The notes under the pieces: generated by a model
What the model was told of the DNA's origin: nothing
What the model saw: the letters and a program-made list of their open reading frames with translations, nothing else
Database searches by the model: none
Source: JANQUM01 sp047630355
Lineage (GTDB): Bacteria > Bacteroidota > Bacteroidia > Cytophagales > Spirosomataceae
Reading direction: 5' to 3'
NCBI GenBank assembly: GCA_047630355.1
Contig: JBLHXN010000087.1
Span: 1-13,919, forward strand
DNA length: 13,919 nucleotides
Program-made: the position numbers and the translations under genes
Part shown: positions 1 to 7,271 of the stretch, piece after piece
Numbering within the stretch: position 1 is the first letter of the stretch
Layout: every line of letters starts with the position of its first letter

Positions 1-1
1 T

Positions 2-241
2 ATTTATACGCCCGTCAAGCTCATAAAAGGGCAATCACAAGCCCAAAGGCAGTTCAATAGAGCAGGTGATGGCTTGTTCTCAACAGCCGTTTCGAGGGTC
101 AGACAGCCCATAGAATCGCTGTTCAACTGGATTAACGAGAAAACAGGCCTGCAAAATGCAGCCAAGATCAGAGCTACTAAAGGCTTGATGGTTCATATCT
201 TCGGTGCATTGGCAACAGTTCTATTACATTACATCTTCTAA
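2..241 (+). CDS. DDE transposase, C-terminal fragment (runs off left edge)
   Basis: The frame is open from the first bases and closes at TAA 239-241, giving 79 residues of a protein that begins outside the window. The fragment contains RQPIESLFNWINEKTG, which fits the region around the last catalytic glutamate of DDE transposases (here the E of PIESLFNW). A helical tail with TKGLMVHIFGALATVLL follows. This pattern matches the C termini of insertion-sequence transposases I know from Bacteroidota, but I cannot name the IS family from this fragment. The right end of the element must lie a little beyond 241; its terminal inverted repeat cannot be recognised because the left end is missing. The element abuts a gene remnant that lacks its 5' part, which suggests it inserted into or next to that gene. 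Confidence 0.75.
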   Translation: MYTPVKLIKGQSQAQRQFNRAGDGLFSTAVSRVRQPIESLFNWINEKTGLQNAAKIRATKGLMVHIFGALATVLLHYIF

Positions 242-313
242 CCCAATATTCGCATAAGTAGTAATTCGTCGGTTATCGTTAAAAATGCTCTAACACCTAT
301 TTTTGATTATAGG

Positions 314-1235
314 GATGTCAATAACAATTACAGTGGTACATTGCTATTTTTACTGATGAGGCTGCTACAACCTCAGCGGGTACTTTCACTGCTCCAAACA
401 CCTTCGTGCCTGATGCTACATTGCCTTCTTATTACCAAACGTCATACGCTAAAATTACGACAATCGGAGCGGTATGTTCACACATTGTTCCATTTGAGTA
501 CAATGACATATCCAACGCTAACTTGAGTGCATTGACAAGTAGTACGGGAACACTGAATCCGGTATTTAATTCGGAACAGCAGAGCCATACCATATTCTTA
601 GATAACCTCACAACGTCAACCACCCTCACACCGACAACTTCGGTGTTTGGTGCTTCAGTTACTGTAAACGGAATTACGGTGAATAGCGGTAACGCCTTCC
701 CTGTGATTAATCTTAACTCAGGCTCTAATACAATTACGATTGCCGTAACCGCGATAGATAACATCACAACGAAAACGTACACTGTTGTTGTCACGCGTGT
801 GGATAACCTAATCTCCATCACGCCTAATCTTTCTTATATCTGCCCCGGTGAATCGGTGCAGTTTACAGCATCAGGATGTGCCGGAATAGTTTCGTGGCAA
901 GACAACTACGGCCAGCAAACCACGGGGACTTCTTCCACATTTACACCTGCCACCACCACCACGTATTTCGCGAGTTGTAGCACAGGTGGAACTGCGGCGA
1001 CCTCAATACAGGTAGCTGTTATAAACGTCGCTGTTAATGCAGATATTCTGACAGAAAGCCTATCTGTGAAAGCAATACAGCCGTTTCCTCAAATAAGAAA
1101 ATCGGTCAATCTGGTGCGATAACACAAGCATATGTAGCGTTTGAAGCAGGAAATTCTATTAAGCTATTACCTGGCTTTGAAACCATAAATTCAAGCGTTT
1201 TTAAAGCAGAAATAAAGCAATGCCCTAATTTATAA
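314..1235 (+). pseudogene. Remnant of secreted adhesin-like protein (cadherin-like and Ig-like domains), frameshifted
   Basis: Three frames must be joined to read one protein. The 5' part (frame of base 314) reads DVNNNYSGT. Near 333-340 it must shift to the frame of base 406, giving AIFTDEAATTSAGTF and on to about 1062; one lost T in the short T run would explain this. Near 1063-1066 it must shift again to reach CESNTAVSSNKK and end at TAA 1233-1235; one lost base between TC and TGT would explain it. The middle frame holds a cadherin-like beta-sandwich repeat (about 514-807, LSALTSSTGTL to TKTYTVVVTR, as in PF12733). An Ig-like module follows (about 816-1030, ICPGESVQFTASGC to TTTTYFASC). 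The tail FEAGNSIKLLPGFE is a motif I associate with C termini of Cytophagales surface proteins. No signal peptide remains, since the 5' end is missing next to the transposase. An open frame from GTG 406 to 1122 is only the middle piece. Sequencing error at the two shifts cannot be excluded. Confidence 0.7.
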
Positions 1236-1271
1236 CGAGCAGAAAAGCTTTTTTGATAATCACATCAACGC

Positions 1272-1301
1272 ATACCCGTTCAACTTGAGCGGGTATTTTT
1301 C
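1272..1301 (+). terminator. Rho-independent terminator
   Basis: ATACCCG (1272-1278) pairs with CGGGTAT (1290-1296). The stem extends inward through TTCA/TGAG (one G-T pair), leaving a small ACT loop, and TTTTTC follows directly. It lies 37 bases after the stop of the surface-protein remnant and is oriented to end that transcript. On the minus strand the hairpin is not followed by a T run, so it would serve the opposing small gene poorly. Confidence 0.85.
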
Positions 1302-1306
1302 TTGCC

Positions 1307-1518
1307 TCAATCCTTGCGTTCTACTTCGCTTTCAAGCTTCAGGACTTTTGTGCCGTCTTCCTGCTCTATTTCAAGAGCCTTATCGTTTTACTTCCCTTGC
1401 GGGTTACTTCGCTGCCTTTAAGCTTTCGGGTTATTTTTTCTTCGTGTGTAGCAACAACTTTGCTGTCCGCCGAGCCATTTCCCCATTTCCAGGCTACTTC
1501 TGTTTCTTTACGCATCAT
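1307..1518 (-). pseudogene. DUF2945 / TUDOR-like small protein, frameshifted
   Basis: Read on the minus strand from ATG at 1518, residues 1-44 are MMRKETEVAWKWGNG onward to GSEVTRKGSK, after which the frame soon ends. Switching frame at the A run (plus-strand T run 1386-1389) gives NDKALEIEQEDGTKVLKLES and then EVERKD, with stop at 1307-1309. The joined 70-residue protein matches DUF2945 (PF11160, 'hypervirulence associated protein TUDOR domain'). That family is about 60-75 residues long with a WKWGNG start and a VLKLESEVE end; its molecular function is not well defined. The span is 212 bases, exactly one short of the 213 needed for 70 codons plus stop, so one base has been lost, most simply an A in the homopolymer. 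This may be a true inactivation or a sequencing error. The plus-strand open frame over 1285-1566 is its antisense shadow. Confidence 0.78.
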
Positions 1519-1557
1519 ATGTTGAATTTTATCGGTGAATTTCAAGACTTAAAACTA

Positions 1558-1581
1558 TATTTTTAGATTAGACTAAAAATA
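1558..1581. promoter_or_regulatory. Perfect 9-bp inverted repeat, candidate metal-regulator operator
   Basis: TATTTTTAG (1558-1566) and CTAAAAATA (1573-1581) are exact reverse complements around the spacer ATTAGA. The core TTAGATTAGACTAA resembles the DtxR/IdeR consensus TTAGGTTAGGCTAACCTAA (13 of 19 positions when aligned). It lies between the divergent DUF2945 remnant (start 1518) and the TonB receptor (start 1648), about 14 bases upstream of the -33-like element of the receptor promoter. The palindrome is seen directly; binding by a DtxR-family or other repressor is inference. Confidence 0.5.
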
Positions 1582-1594
1582 ATATTAGAAGAAT

Positions 1595-1625
1595 TTTGTA
1601 TTTAAATTTAGAACGTGCATCTTTA
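1595..1625 (+). promoter_or_regulatory. Candidate Bacteroidota promoter for the TonB receptor
   Basis: TTTG (1595-1598) is followed after 19 bases by CATCTTTA (1618-1625), which matches the Bacteroidota sigma-ABfr form TTTG-N19/20-TAnnTTTG at 4 of 6 fixed -7 positions. The start codon at 1648 would be about 15 bases downstream of the expected transcription start. Confidence 0.35.
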
Positions 1626-1647
1626 CGTTAAATAATGCCTTATAAAT

Positions 1648-3933
1648 TTGAAACTAATAACTACCACTTTAATTATATTCTTATTCATCCTGAGTTTTGT
1701 GGCAAAAGCACAAACGGGTAAATTGAAAATACAAGTAAAAGATGAATCAGGAACCGCAGAATTTGCTACGGTTTCTCTTGAGAAAACAACCTTCGGAGGT
1801 TTGACAAACGAAACCGGAGAGATCTCATTCTCTGATGTTCCTTTCGGGAAATACCAACTCATAGTTACCGTAATCGGGTATAAAAAGTATTCCACCCGAA
1901 TAGAATTGACAGCTCAGAAGCTTAATCCGTTGATAAATGTGCAGCTCGTGGAAGATAATCAGCAATTAGAAGAAGTGGTGATTTCCGGTACGATGAAAGA
2001 AGTTAGTAAACTGGACAGCCCCGTTCCGGTGGAAGTTTATACCGCTAAGTTCTTCAGAGCTAATCCGACGCCCTCAATTTTTGAATCTTTGCAAAACGTG
2101 AATGGCGTTCGTCCGCAGTTAAATTGCAATGTTTGCAATACCGGAGACATTCATATTAACGGTTTGGAAGGTCCGTACACCATGATTTTGATTGACGGAA
2201 TGCCCATCGTCAGCGGTTTGTCAACGGTTTACGGTTTGACTGGAATCCCGCAGGCATTAATCGAAAGGGTAGAGGTCGTGAAAGGTCCGGCATCCACTTT
2301 ATACGGTTCGGAGGCAGTTGGTGGATTGGTGAATATCATTACCAAAAGCCCCAGTAAAGCCCCGAAGTTTTCGGCGGATGTATTTAGTACGACTTGGGCG
2401 GATGTCAACGCCGATATTGGTGTGAAATTTAACGCCGGGGATAAGGCAAATTCGCTACTCGGAATCAATTACTTCAATTACCAAAATCCGATTGATAACA
2501 ACGGCGACGGCTTCACAGACGTAACGTTGCAAAACCGCATTTCGGTTTTCAACAAATGGAGTTTTGACCGAAAAGATAACCGCGTTTTTAATGTTGCGGC
2601 ACGTTACATTTACGAAGATCGCTGGGGCGGAGAAATGCGTTGGTCGCCGGAGTTCAGAGGCGGCGAAGATGTTTACGGCGAAAGCATTTTTACGAGCCGT
2701 TGGGAAACCTTCGGTATTTACCAACTGCTCACAACGGAAGACCTGAAATTTCAATTTAGTGGTAATGGTCACAAGCAAAACTCAGTGTACGGAGCAACCG
2801 TTTACAATGCCGATCAATACATTGGTTTCGGACAATTGTTGTGGAGTAAAAAAATAAACAGCAAGCACGATTTGTTGAGCGGAGCGGCGTTCAGGTACAT
2901 TTATTACGATGATAATACGCCCGCTACTTCAACTTCTGCGGGAATAAACGCTCCGTCTAAAACTTTATTGCCGGGGGTATTTGTGCAGGACGAATGGACG
3001 ATAAACAAGCAAAATAAATTACTGATGAGTGCCCGTTATGACTATAATAGTTTACACGGTAGCATTCTCTCTCCGCGATTAAATTATAAGTGGAATTCTA
3101 AAGACCGGATGAATACCTTGCGGCTAAGCGTAGGTAACGGTTACAGAGTGGCGAATGTATTTACCGAAGATCACGCTGCCCTGACGGGAGCCCGCGAAGT
3201 TGTTTTTGCCGAAGAGCTTGATCCCGAAACTTCATGGAACACAAACCTGAATTTCGTCAAGCAAATTTTCACCGATAATAATACATTCATTACGCTGGAT
3301 GCTACGGCTTTTTATACGCACTTTTCTAACAAAATTATTCCTGATTACGACACTGATCCAAACAAAATTATCTACGCTAATTTAGACGGGTTTGCGGTTT
3401 CTCGTGGTTTTTCGATGAATGTAAACGCTTCGTTTACAAATAGCTTGAAAATGAATGTTGGTGGAACATTCCAAGATGTTTTCAACGAAGAAAACGGAGA
3501 GCGTGAAGTACAATTATTGACCGAGCGTTTCTCTGCGGTTTGGAGCGTTGCCTACACAATTCCTAACTGGAACACGACCATAGATTATACCGGAAATGTG
3601 TACGCCCCGATGCGATTACCGTTACTCGGACCGCTTGATTCTCGCCCTGAATATTCGCCGTGGTGGAGCGTTCAGAACATACAGTTGACAAAAACCCTCA
3701 AAAACGGTTGGGAAATTTACGGTGGTGTGAAAAATCTGTTGGACTTCACGCCTCCGGCAAACAGCATTGCCCGGGCGTTTGACCCGTTTGATCAAAATGT
3801 TGAGTTTAATGCCGACGGGCAAGCAATTCCTACCGCTCAAAACCCAAATGCGTTGACTTTTGACCCAACCTACGTTTTCGCCCCAAATCAAGGGCGACGA
3901 GCATTTTTTGGAGTCCGGGTGAGTGTGCGGTAA
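1648..3933 (+). CDS. TonB-dependent outer-membrane receptor
   Basis: The 761-residue protein is predicted to be a 22-strand outer-membrane barrel importing a ligand with energy from TonB-ExbBD. The start is taken as TTG 1648 because it gives an ideal signal peptide (KLITTTLIIFLFILSFVAKA, cleavage near AKA-Q) and an in-frame stop lies just upstream at 1633; TTG is unusual here. In order: a carboxypeptidase-regulatory-like domain typical of Bacteroidota receptors (about 24-105), a TonB-box-like LEEVVISG (107-114), then the plug (about 120-235). The plug has DIHINGLEGPYTMILIDGMP and IERVEVVKGPASTLYGSEA followed by GGLVNIITK. The barrel ends at FGVRVSVR. Two plug cysteines (C160 and C163, in NCNVCNTGD) are notable. 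No SusD gene accompanies it, so it is not a classical SusC pair; the CirA-like plug and the upstream palindrome suggest a metal chelate or small ligand, but the substrate is unknown. The sulfatase follows after 85 bases. Confidence 0.9.
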   Translation: MKLITTTLIIFLFILSFVAKAQTGKLKIQVKDESGTAEFATVSLEKTTFGGLTNETGEISFSDVPFGKYQLIVTVIGYKKYSTRIELTAQKLNPLINVQLVEDNQQLEEVVISGTMKEVSKLDSPVPVEVYTAKFFRANPTPSIFESLQNVNGVRPQLNCNVCNTGDIHINGLEGPYTMILIDGMPIVSGLSTVYGLTGIPQALIERVEVVKGPASTLYGSEAVGGLVNIITKSPSKAPKFSADVFSTTWADVNADIGVKFNAGDKANSLLGINYFNYQNPIDNNGDGFTDVTLQNRISVFNKWSFDRKDNRVFNVAARYIYEDRWGGEMRWSPEFRGGEDVYGESIFTSRWETFGIYQLLTTEDLKFQFSGNGHKQNSVYGATVYNADQYIGFGQLLWSKKINSKHDLLSGAAFRYIYYDDNTPATSTSAGINAPSKTLLPGVFVQDEWTINKQNKLLMSARYDYNSLHGSILSPRLNYKWNSKDRMNTLRLSVGNGYRVANVFTEDHAALTGAREVVFAEELDPETSWNTNLNFVKQIFTDNNTFITLDATAFYTHFSNKIIPDYDTDPNKIIYANLDGFAVSRGFSMNVNASFTNSLKMNVGGTFQDVFNEENGEREVQLLTERFSAVWSVAYTIPNWNTTIDYTGNVYAPMRLPLLGPLDSRPEYSPWWSVQNIQLTKTLKNGWEIYGGVKNLLDFTPPANSIARAFDPFDQNVEFNADGQAIPTAQNPNALTFDPTYVFAPNQGRRAFFGVRVSVR

Positions 3934-3983
3934 TTACGTATTTCGTAATAGGCCTTGCTTTCAGAATTTAGCTTATTTCTCAA

Positions 3984-4016
3984 CGGTAGTTTTTGTATAT
4001 TGCAAGAAAACTACCG
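3984..4016. repeat. Perfect 10-bp inverted repeat just before the sulfatase start
   Basis: CGGTAGTTTT (3984-3993) and AAAACTACCG (4007-4016) are exact reverse complements separated by 13 bases, and the sulfatase ATG follows 2 bases later. As RNA it would form a hairpin covering the whole ribosome-binding region; as DNA it could be an operator. It has no T run after it, so it is not a standard terminator of the receptor gene. Confidence 0.65.
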
Positions 4017-4018
4017 CT

Positions 4019-5341
4019 ATGAAAAGGTTCTTCCTTTCCTGTTTTTTAGTCACGGCTACCTTCTTTTTATTCACCGCTCAGACCACTGAAATAAAGTCAA
4101 ATCGTCCGAATGTCATTTTGATAATGGTCGATGATATGGGCGTTGAAGCGTTGGAAACGTACGGAAATACAGCAAACAAAACACCCAATATCAATAAGCT
4201 TGCTCGTAGCGGAATACTATTTGAGAACTGTGTTTCGCAGCCGCTCTGCACGCCGTCAAGGGTGAAAATCATGACGGGGCAATACAATTATCGTAACTAC
4301 GGTTATTTCGGTCACTTGGCAAGCAGCGAAAAAACGTTCGGAAATTTATTCAAAGACGAAGGGTACGCAACGTGTATTGCCGGAAAGTGGCAGCTAAACG
4401 GTCTTGCCTATCAAAACGAAATTTCTGACTGGAGCGACGTTACACGACCCAATCAGTTTGGTTTTGATGAATACTGTTTATGGCAGCTTGCTAAACCGAG
4501 AAAAGACGGCGAACGGTATGCCGATCCGTTGATTCAACAAAACGGAGAAGTGCTTCCGAGGAATAAAAATAGCTACGGGCCTGATGTCTTTTTAGGTTTT
4601 ATTACTGATTTCATCGACCGTAAAAAAGACCAACCGTTCTTTGTCTATTACCCGATGGTACTCGTTCACGATCCCTTTGTTCCAACCCCTGATTCTGACG
4701 AATGGAAAGATAGCAGCCAGCGGATGAAAGCTGATACAAGCTACTTTAAAGACATGGTGCAATACACCGATAAGATTGTTGGAAGAATCGTTACGAAGCT
4801 GAACGAGTTAAATATTACGGACGAAACTCTGCTCATTTTTACCGCCGATAACGGAACTCACCCCTCCATTTATTCTCCTACAACTAACGGAGTTATTCGC
4901 GGAGGAAAAGGCAATACAACTACTGCCGGAACTCACGTGCCGCTAATAGCGAGTTGGGGAAAGCAAAGTAGAAAGTCGTTAGTATATGAAGGTCTTGTTG
5001 AGTTCAGTGACTTTTACGCTACGTTCGCTGATTTATTAAAAGTCAACGTAAAAACTGACGGACGTAGTTTTCTGCAAGTTTTGAAAGGTAATACGAACGA
5101 TTTAACCCGTGAAACCGCCTTGGTTCATTACGATCCAAAATGGGGAGCAAACGTTAACAAACACCGCAACCGATTTGTACGAACTCTTGACTATAAACTC
5201 TATCAAGACGGTGAATTCTACCACATCAAAACGGATGTTTTAGAGCAATATCCGTTACAAAAAAAATCCCTTTCGGCAGACGAACTGAGCGTATTACAAA
5301 AGCTAAAAAAAGAGCTTGCAAAACATCCGACGTGGATATAA
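4019..5341 (+). CDS. Exported formylglycine-dependent sulfatase
   Basis: A 440-residue sulfatase (alkaline-phosphatase superfamily, PF00884) that hydrolyses a sulfate ester in the periplasm or at the cell surface. The signal peptide is KRFFLSCFLVTATFFLFTAQ. Metal ligands D38-D39 are in MVDDMG and D277-N278 in TADNG. The maturation motif LCTPSR places the formylglycine precursor at C77. K123 (AGKWQL), H217 (LVHDPF) and K297 (RGGKGN) match other active-site positions, but the usual GKWHLG histidine is Q125 here. An upstream GTG at 3923 extends the frame by 32 residues and overlaps the receptor stop; it is rejected because ATG 4019 starts a clean signal peptide. No formylglycine-generating enzyme or radical-SAM maturase is in the window. 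The FAD oxidoreductase follows after 60 bases, probably in the same transcript. The sulfated substrate cannot be predicted. Confidence 0.9.
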   Translation: MKRFFLSCFLVTATFFLFTAQTTEIKSNRPNVILIMVDDMGVEALETYGNTANKTPNINKLARSGILFENCVSQPLCTPSRVKIMTGQYNYRNYGYFGHLASSEKTFGNLFKDEGYATCIAGKWQLNGLAYQNEISDWSDVTRPNQFGFDEYCLWQLAKPRKDGERYADPLIQQNGEVLPRNKNSYGPDVFLGFITDFIDRKKDQPFFVYYPMVLVHDPFVPTPDSDEWKDSSQRMKADTSYFKDMVQYTDKIVGRIVTKLNELNITDETLLIFTADNGTHPSIYSPTTNGVIRGGKGNTTTAGTHVPLIASWGKQSRKSLVYEGLVEFSDFYATFADLLKVNVKTDGRSFLQVLKGNTNDLTRETALVHYDPKWGANVNKHRNRFVRTLDYKLYQDGEFYHIKTDVLEQYPLQKKSLSADELSVLQKLKKELAKHPTWI

Positions 5342-5401
5342 CGAAACCTTCTATTTAGAAGATGTAAATGCTTAACCCAACCAATCATTAATAATACCCT
5401 A

Positions 5402-7081
5402 ATGAAAAAACCTTTCCATAGTTTACTAACCCTTTTCCTTATCCCGCTACTCATCGTTTCGTCTTTTATCAGTGAAAATACTAAGAAACCTATCATCGCT
5501 GATATAGTTGTTTACGGAGGAACTTCGGCGGGAATTACCGCCGCACTTCAAGCCGCCCGAATGGGGAAAACTGTTGTATTAATTGAGCCGACGAATCGTT
5601 TGGGAGGATTAACCACCGGAGGTCTCGGACAAACTGATATTGGAAACAAACAGGTGATCGGCGGGATTTCCCGTGAATTTTACCAAAATATCAAAAGTCA
5701 TTACGCAAATCCTGCAAACTGGACTCGGCAACAACGGTCAGAATACAAAGACGGCGGACAAACCAAAACTGCAAAAGGTGAGGACGCAATGTGGACGTTT
5801 GAACCATCGGTCGCGTTGAAAATATACCACGATATGCTGAAGAAAACTTCCGTTCGGGTAGTTTATAATCAACGACTGAACCGTGAATCTGGCGTAAAAA
5901 AATCAGGAAATGCCATTACTGCTATCACGATGGAATCTGGTGAACAATACGCCGGGAAGGTATTTATTGACGCTACTTACGAAGGCGATTTAATGGCAGC
6001 AGCGGGCATTTCCTACGCCGTAGGAAGAGAACCAAATGCTCAATACGACGAATCTTTAAACGGTGTGCAAGCTAATTACGTGAGCGATAAACTGTTGGAC
6101 GGACTATCCAGAAATGCCATGAACCACAACTTTGTGTTAGGAGTGAGTGCTTATGTCAAAGCGGGTGACCCGTCATCGGGATTGCTGCCGGGAGTGAATG
6201 AAAAAGCGAGGGAAGACGGAACGGGCGATAACAAAATTCAGGCGTACTGCTTTAGGATGTGTTTGACTGACCATCCCAAAAATCGGATAGCGTTTGAAAA
6301 ACCAGCTAATTACAATGAAAAAGATTACGAATTGTTATTCAGAAACTACGAAGCGGGCTTCAAGTACGTTCCGTGGATTCACAGTATGATGCCCAACCGT
6401 AAATCTGATTCAAACAACCGAACCGGATTTTCAACTGACTTTATTGGTCAAAATTACAATTACCCCGAAGCAACTTACGCCGAACGAGAAAAGATAGTGG
6501 AGAGGCACCGCACTTATCAGCAGGGTTTGATGTGGTCATTGGCAAACCACCCGCGAGTTCCGGCTGAAATCAAGGCTGAAGTGATAAAGTGGGGGACATG
6601 CAAAGACGAATTTAACCGTGCCGACGGCTGGCAACAACAACTGTATATTCGTGAAGCAAGAAGAATGGTCAGCGATTACGTGATGACCCAAAAGCACTGC
6701 GAAGGAATTGAAAGGGTAACAGATGCGGTAGGCATGGCGGCTTACGGTATGGATTCTCACCACACGCAACGCTTTGTGAATTCTCACGGAAATGTATCTA
6801 ACGAAGGAAACGTGGAAGCTCACGTAAATGCTCCGTACCCAATTAGTTATCAGTCAATTGTTCCGAAAAAAAGTGAGTGCACTAATTTGATTGTTCCCGT
6901 TTGTCTGAGTGCAACGCACATTGCGTTTGGATCCATCAGGATGGAACCCGTGTTTATGGTATTGGGGGAAAGTGCGGGGACTATTGCGTCTTTAGCTATT
7001 GATGAAAATAAAGCAGTTCAGGAGTTGGAATACGCTCAAATTAGAAAAAAGTTAATTGAGCAGAAGCAGGTGTTGGAGTAA
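5402..7081 (+). CDS. Exported FAD-dependent oxidoreductase (PF12831 family)
   Basis: A 559-residue protein with an N-terminal hydrophobic segment (about 7-23, signal peptide or anchor). A Rossmann dinucleotide-binding motif follows: DIVVYGGTSAGITAALQAAR (34-53), with the ribose-binding acidic residue E62 in VVLIEP and then RLGGLTTGGLGQ. KVFIDATYEGDL and the late VPVCLSATHIAFGSIRMEP with GESAGTIASLA fit the PF12831 'FAD_oxidored' family, some members of which are named xanthan lyase-like. These enzymes are common beside sulfatases and glycan-degrading genes in Bacteroidota and Planctomycetes, and their reactions are mostly unassigned. Oxidation or dehydrogenation of a sugar-like compound is an inference from this context. 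The start ATG 5402 gives a Lys-rich then hydrophobic N terminus. Confidence 0.85.
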   Translation: MKKPFHSLLTLFLIPLLIVSSFISENTKKPIIADIVVYGGTSAGITAALQAARMGKTVVLIEPTNRLGGLTTGGLGQTDIGNKQVIGGISREFYQNIKSHYANPANWTRQQRSEYKDGGQTKTAKGEDAMWTFEPSVALKIYHDMLKKTSVRVVYNQRLNRESGVKKSGNAITAITMESGEQYAGKVFIDATYEGDLMAAAGISYAVGREPNAQYDESLNGVQANYVSDKLLDGLSRNAMNHNFVLGVSAYVKAGDPSSGLLPGVNEKAREDGTGDNKIQAYCFRMCLTDHPKNRIAFEKPANYNEKDYELLFRNYEAGFKYVPWIHSMMPNRKSDSNNRTGFSTDFIGQNYNYPEATYAEREKIVERHRTYQQGLMWSLANHPRVPAEIKAEVIKWGTCKDEFNRADGWQQQLYIREARRMVSDYVMTQKHCEGIERVTDAVGMAAYGMDSHHTQRFVNSHGNVSNEGNVEAHVNAPYPISYQSIVPKKSECTNLIVPVCLSATHIAFGSIRMEPVFMVLGESAGTIASLAIDENKAVQELEYAQIRKKLIEQKQVLE

Positions 7082-7152
7082 AATACCTTTTGAAAAGATA
7101 AACGGTACTTTAACCCATCGGAGTAGTATTTTAATAGAAAAGGGACCCTATT

Positions 7153-7196
7153 CATTAGTGAAGTGCCGTAAGTACGACACGAAAAAATCACTAATG
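7153..7196. repeat. Intergenic stem-loop with nested hairpin
   Basis: CATTAGTGA (7153-7161) pairs perfectly with TCACTAATG (7188-7196). Between the arms, GTG (7163-7165) can pair with CAC (7178-7180) and CGT with ACG around AAGT, giving a nested stem, followed by an unpaired GAAAAAA on the 3' side. It lies 72 bases after the oxidoreductase stop and 117 before ilvE. It could be an RNA processing or stability element or an operator; no T run follows, so it is not a standard terminator. Confidence 0.5.
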
Positions 7197-7207
7197 TAAA
7201 ACTGACT

Positions 7208-7229
7208 TAGTTGTTAAAACAACTATTTT
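7208..7229 (+). terminator. Probable weak rho-independent terminator
   Basis: TAGTTGT (7208-7214) pairs with ACAACTA (7219-7225) around TAAA and is followed by TTTT, with further T-rich sequence to 7260. The stem has little GC, so ending of the receptor-sulfatase-oxidoreductase transcript here is likely but partial. Confidence 0.45.
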
Positions 7230-7239
7230 AGTGCTTTTC

Positions 7240-7271
7240 TTTGGCACAGTTTTAGTTTTTCAATAAATTGC
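7240..7271 (+). promoter_or_regulatory. Candidate promoter for ilvE
   Basis: TTTG (7240-7243) is followed after 20 bases by TAAATTGC (7264-7271), a partial match to TAnnTTTG. The start codon at 7313 would then have a leader of about 35 bases. The match of the second element is poor, so this is a weak call. Confidence 0.25.

Noticed and set aside
406..1122. GTG-started open frame as a complete 238-residue gene
   Set aside because: Coding similarity continues on both sides in other frames, there is no signal peptide, and its last residues are non-homologous sequence after the shift; it is the middle of a pseudogene.
1285..1566. Plus-strand open frame of 93 residues
   Set aside because: Composition is not protein-like and it lies antisense to the recognisable DUF2945 coding sequence.
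3933..3949. ATTACG/CGTAAT hairpin as terminator of the TonB receptor gene
   Set aside because: The stem is only 6 bp, AT-rich, and no T run follows; the cassette may well be read through.
3923..4018. Upstream GTG start for the sulfatase overlapping the receptor stop
   Set aside because: The extra 32 residues are not signal-like and precede a complete signal peptide starting at ATG 4019.
5347..5360. CTTCT/AGAAG hairpin between sulfatase and oxidoreductase as a terminator
   Set aside because: Five base pairs with no T run; consistent with chance.
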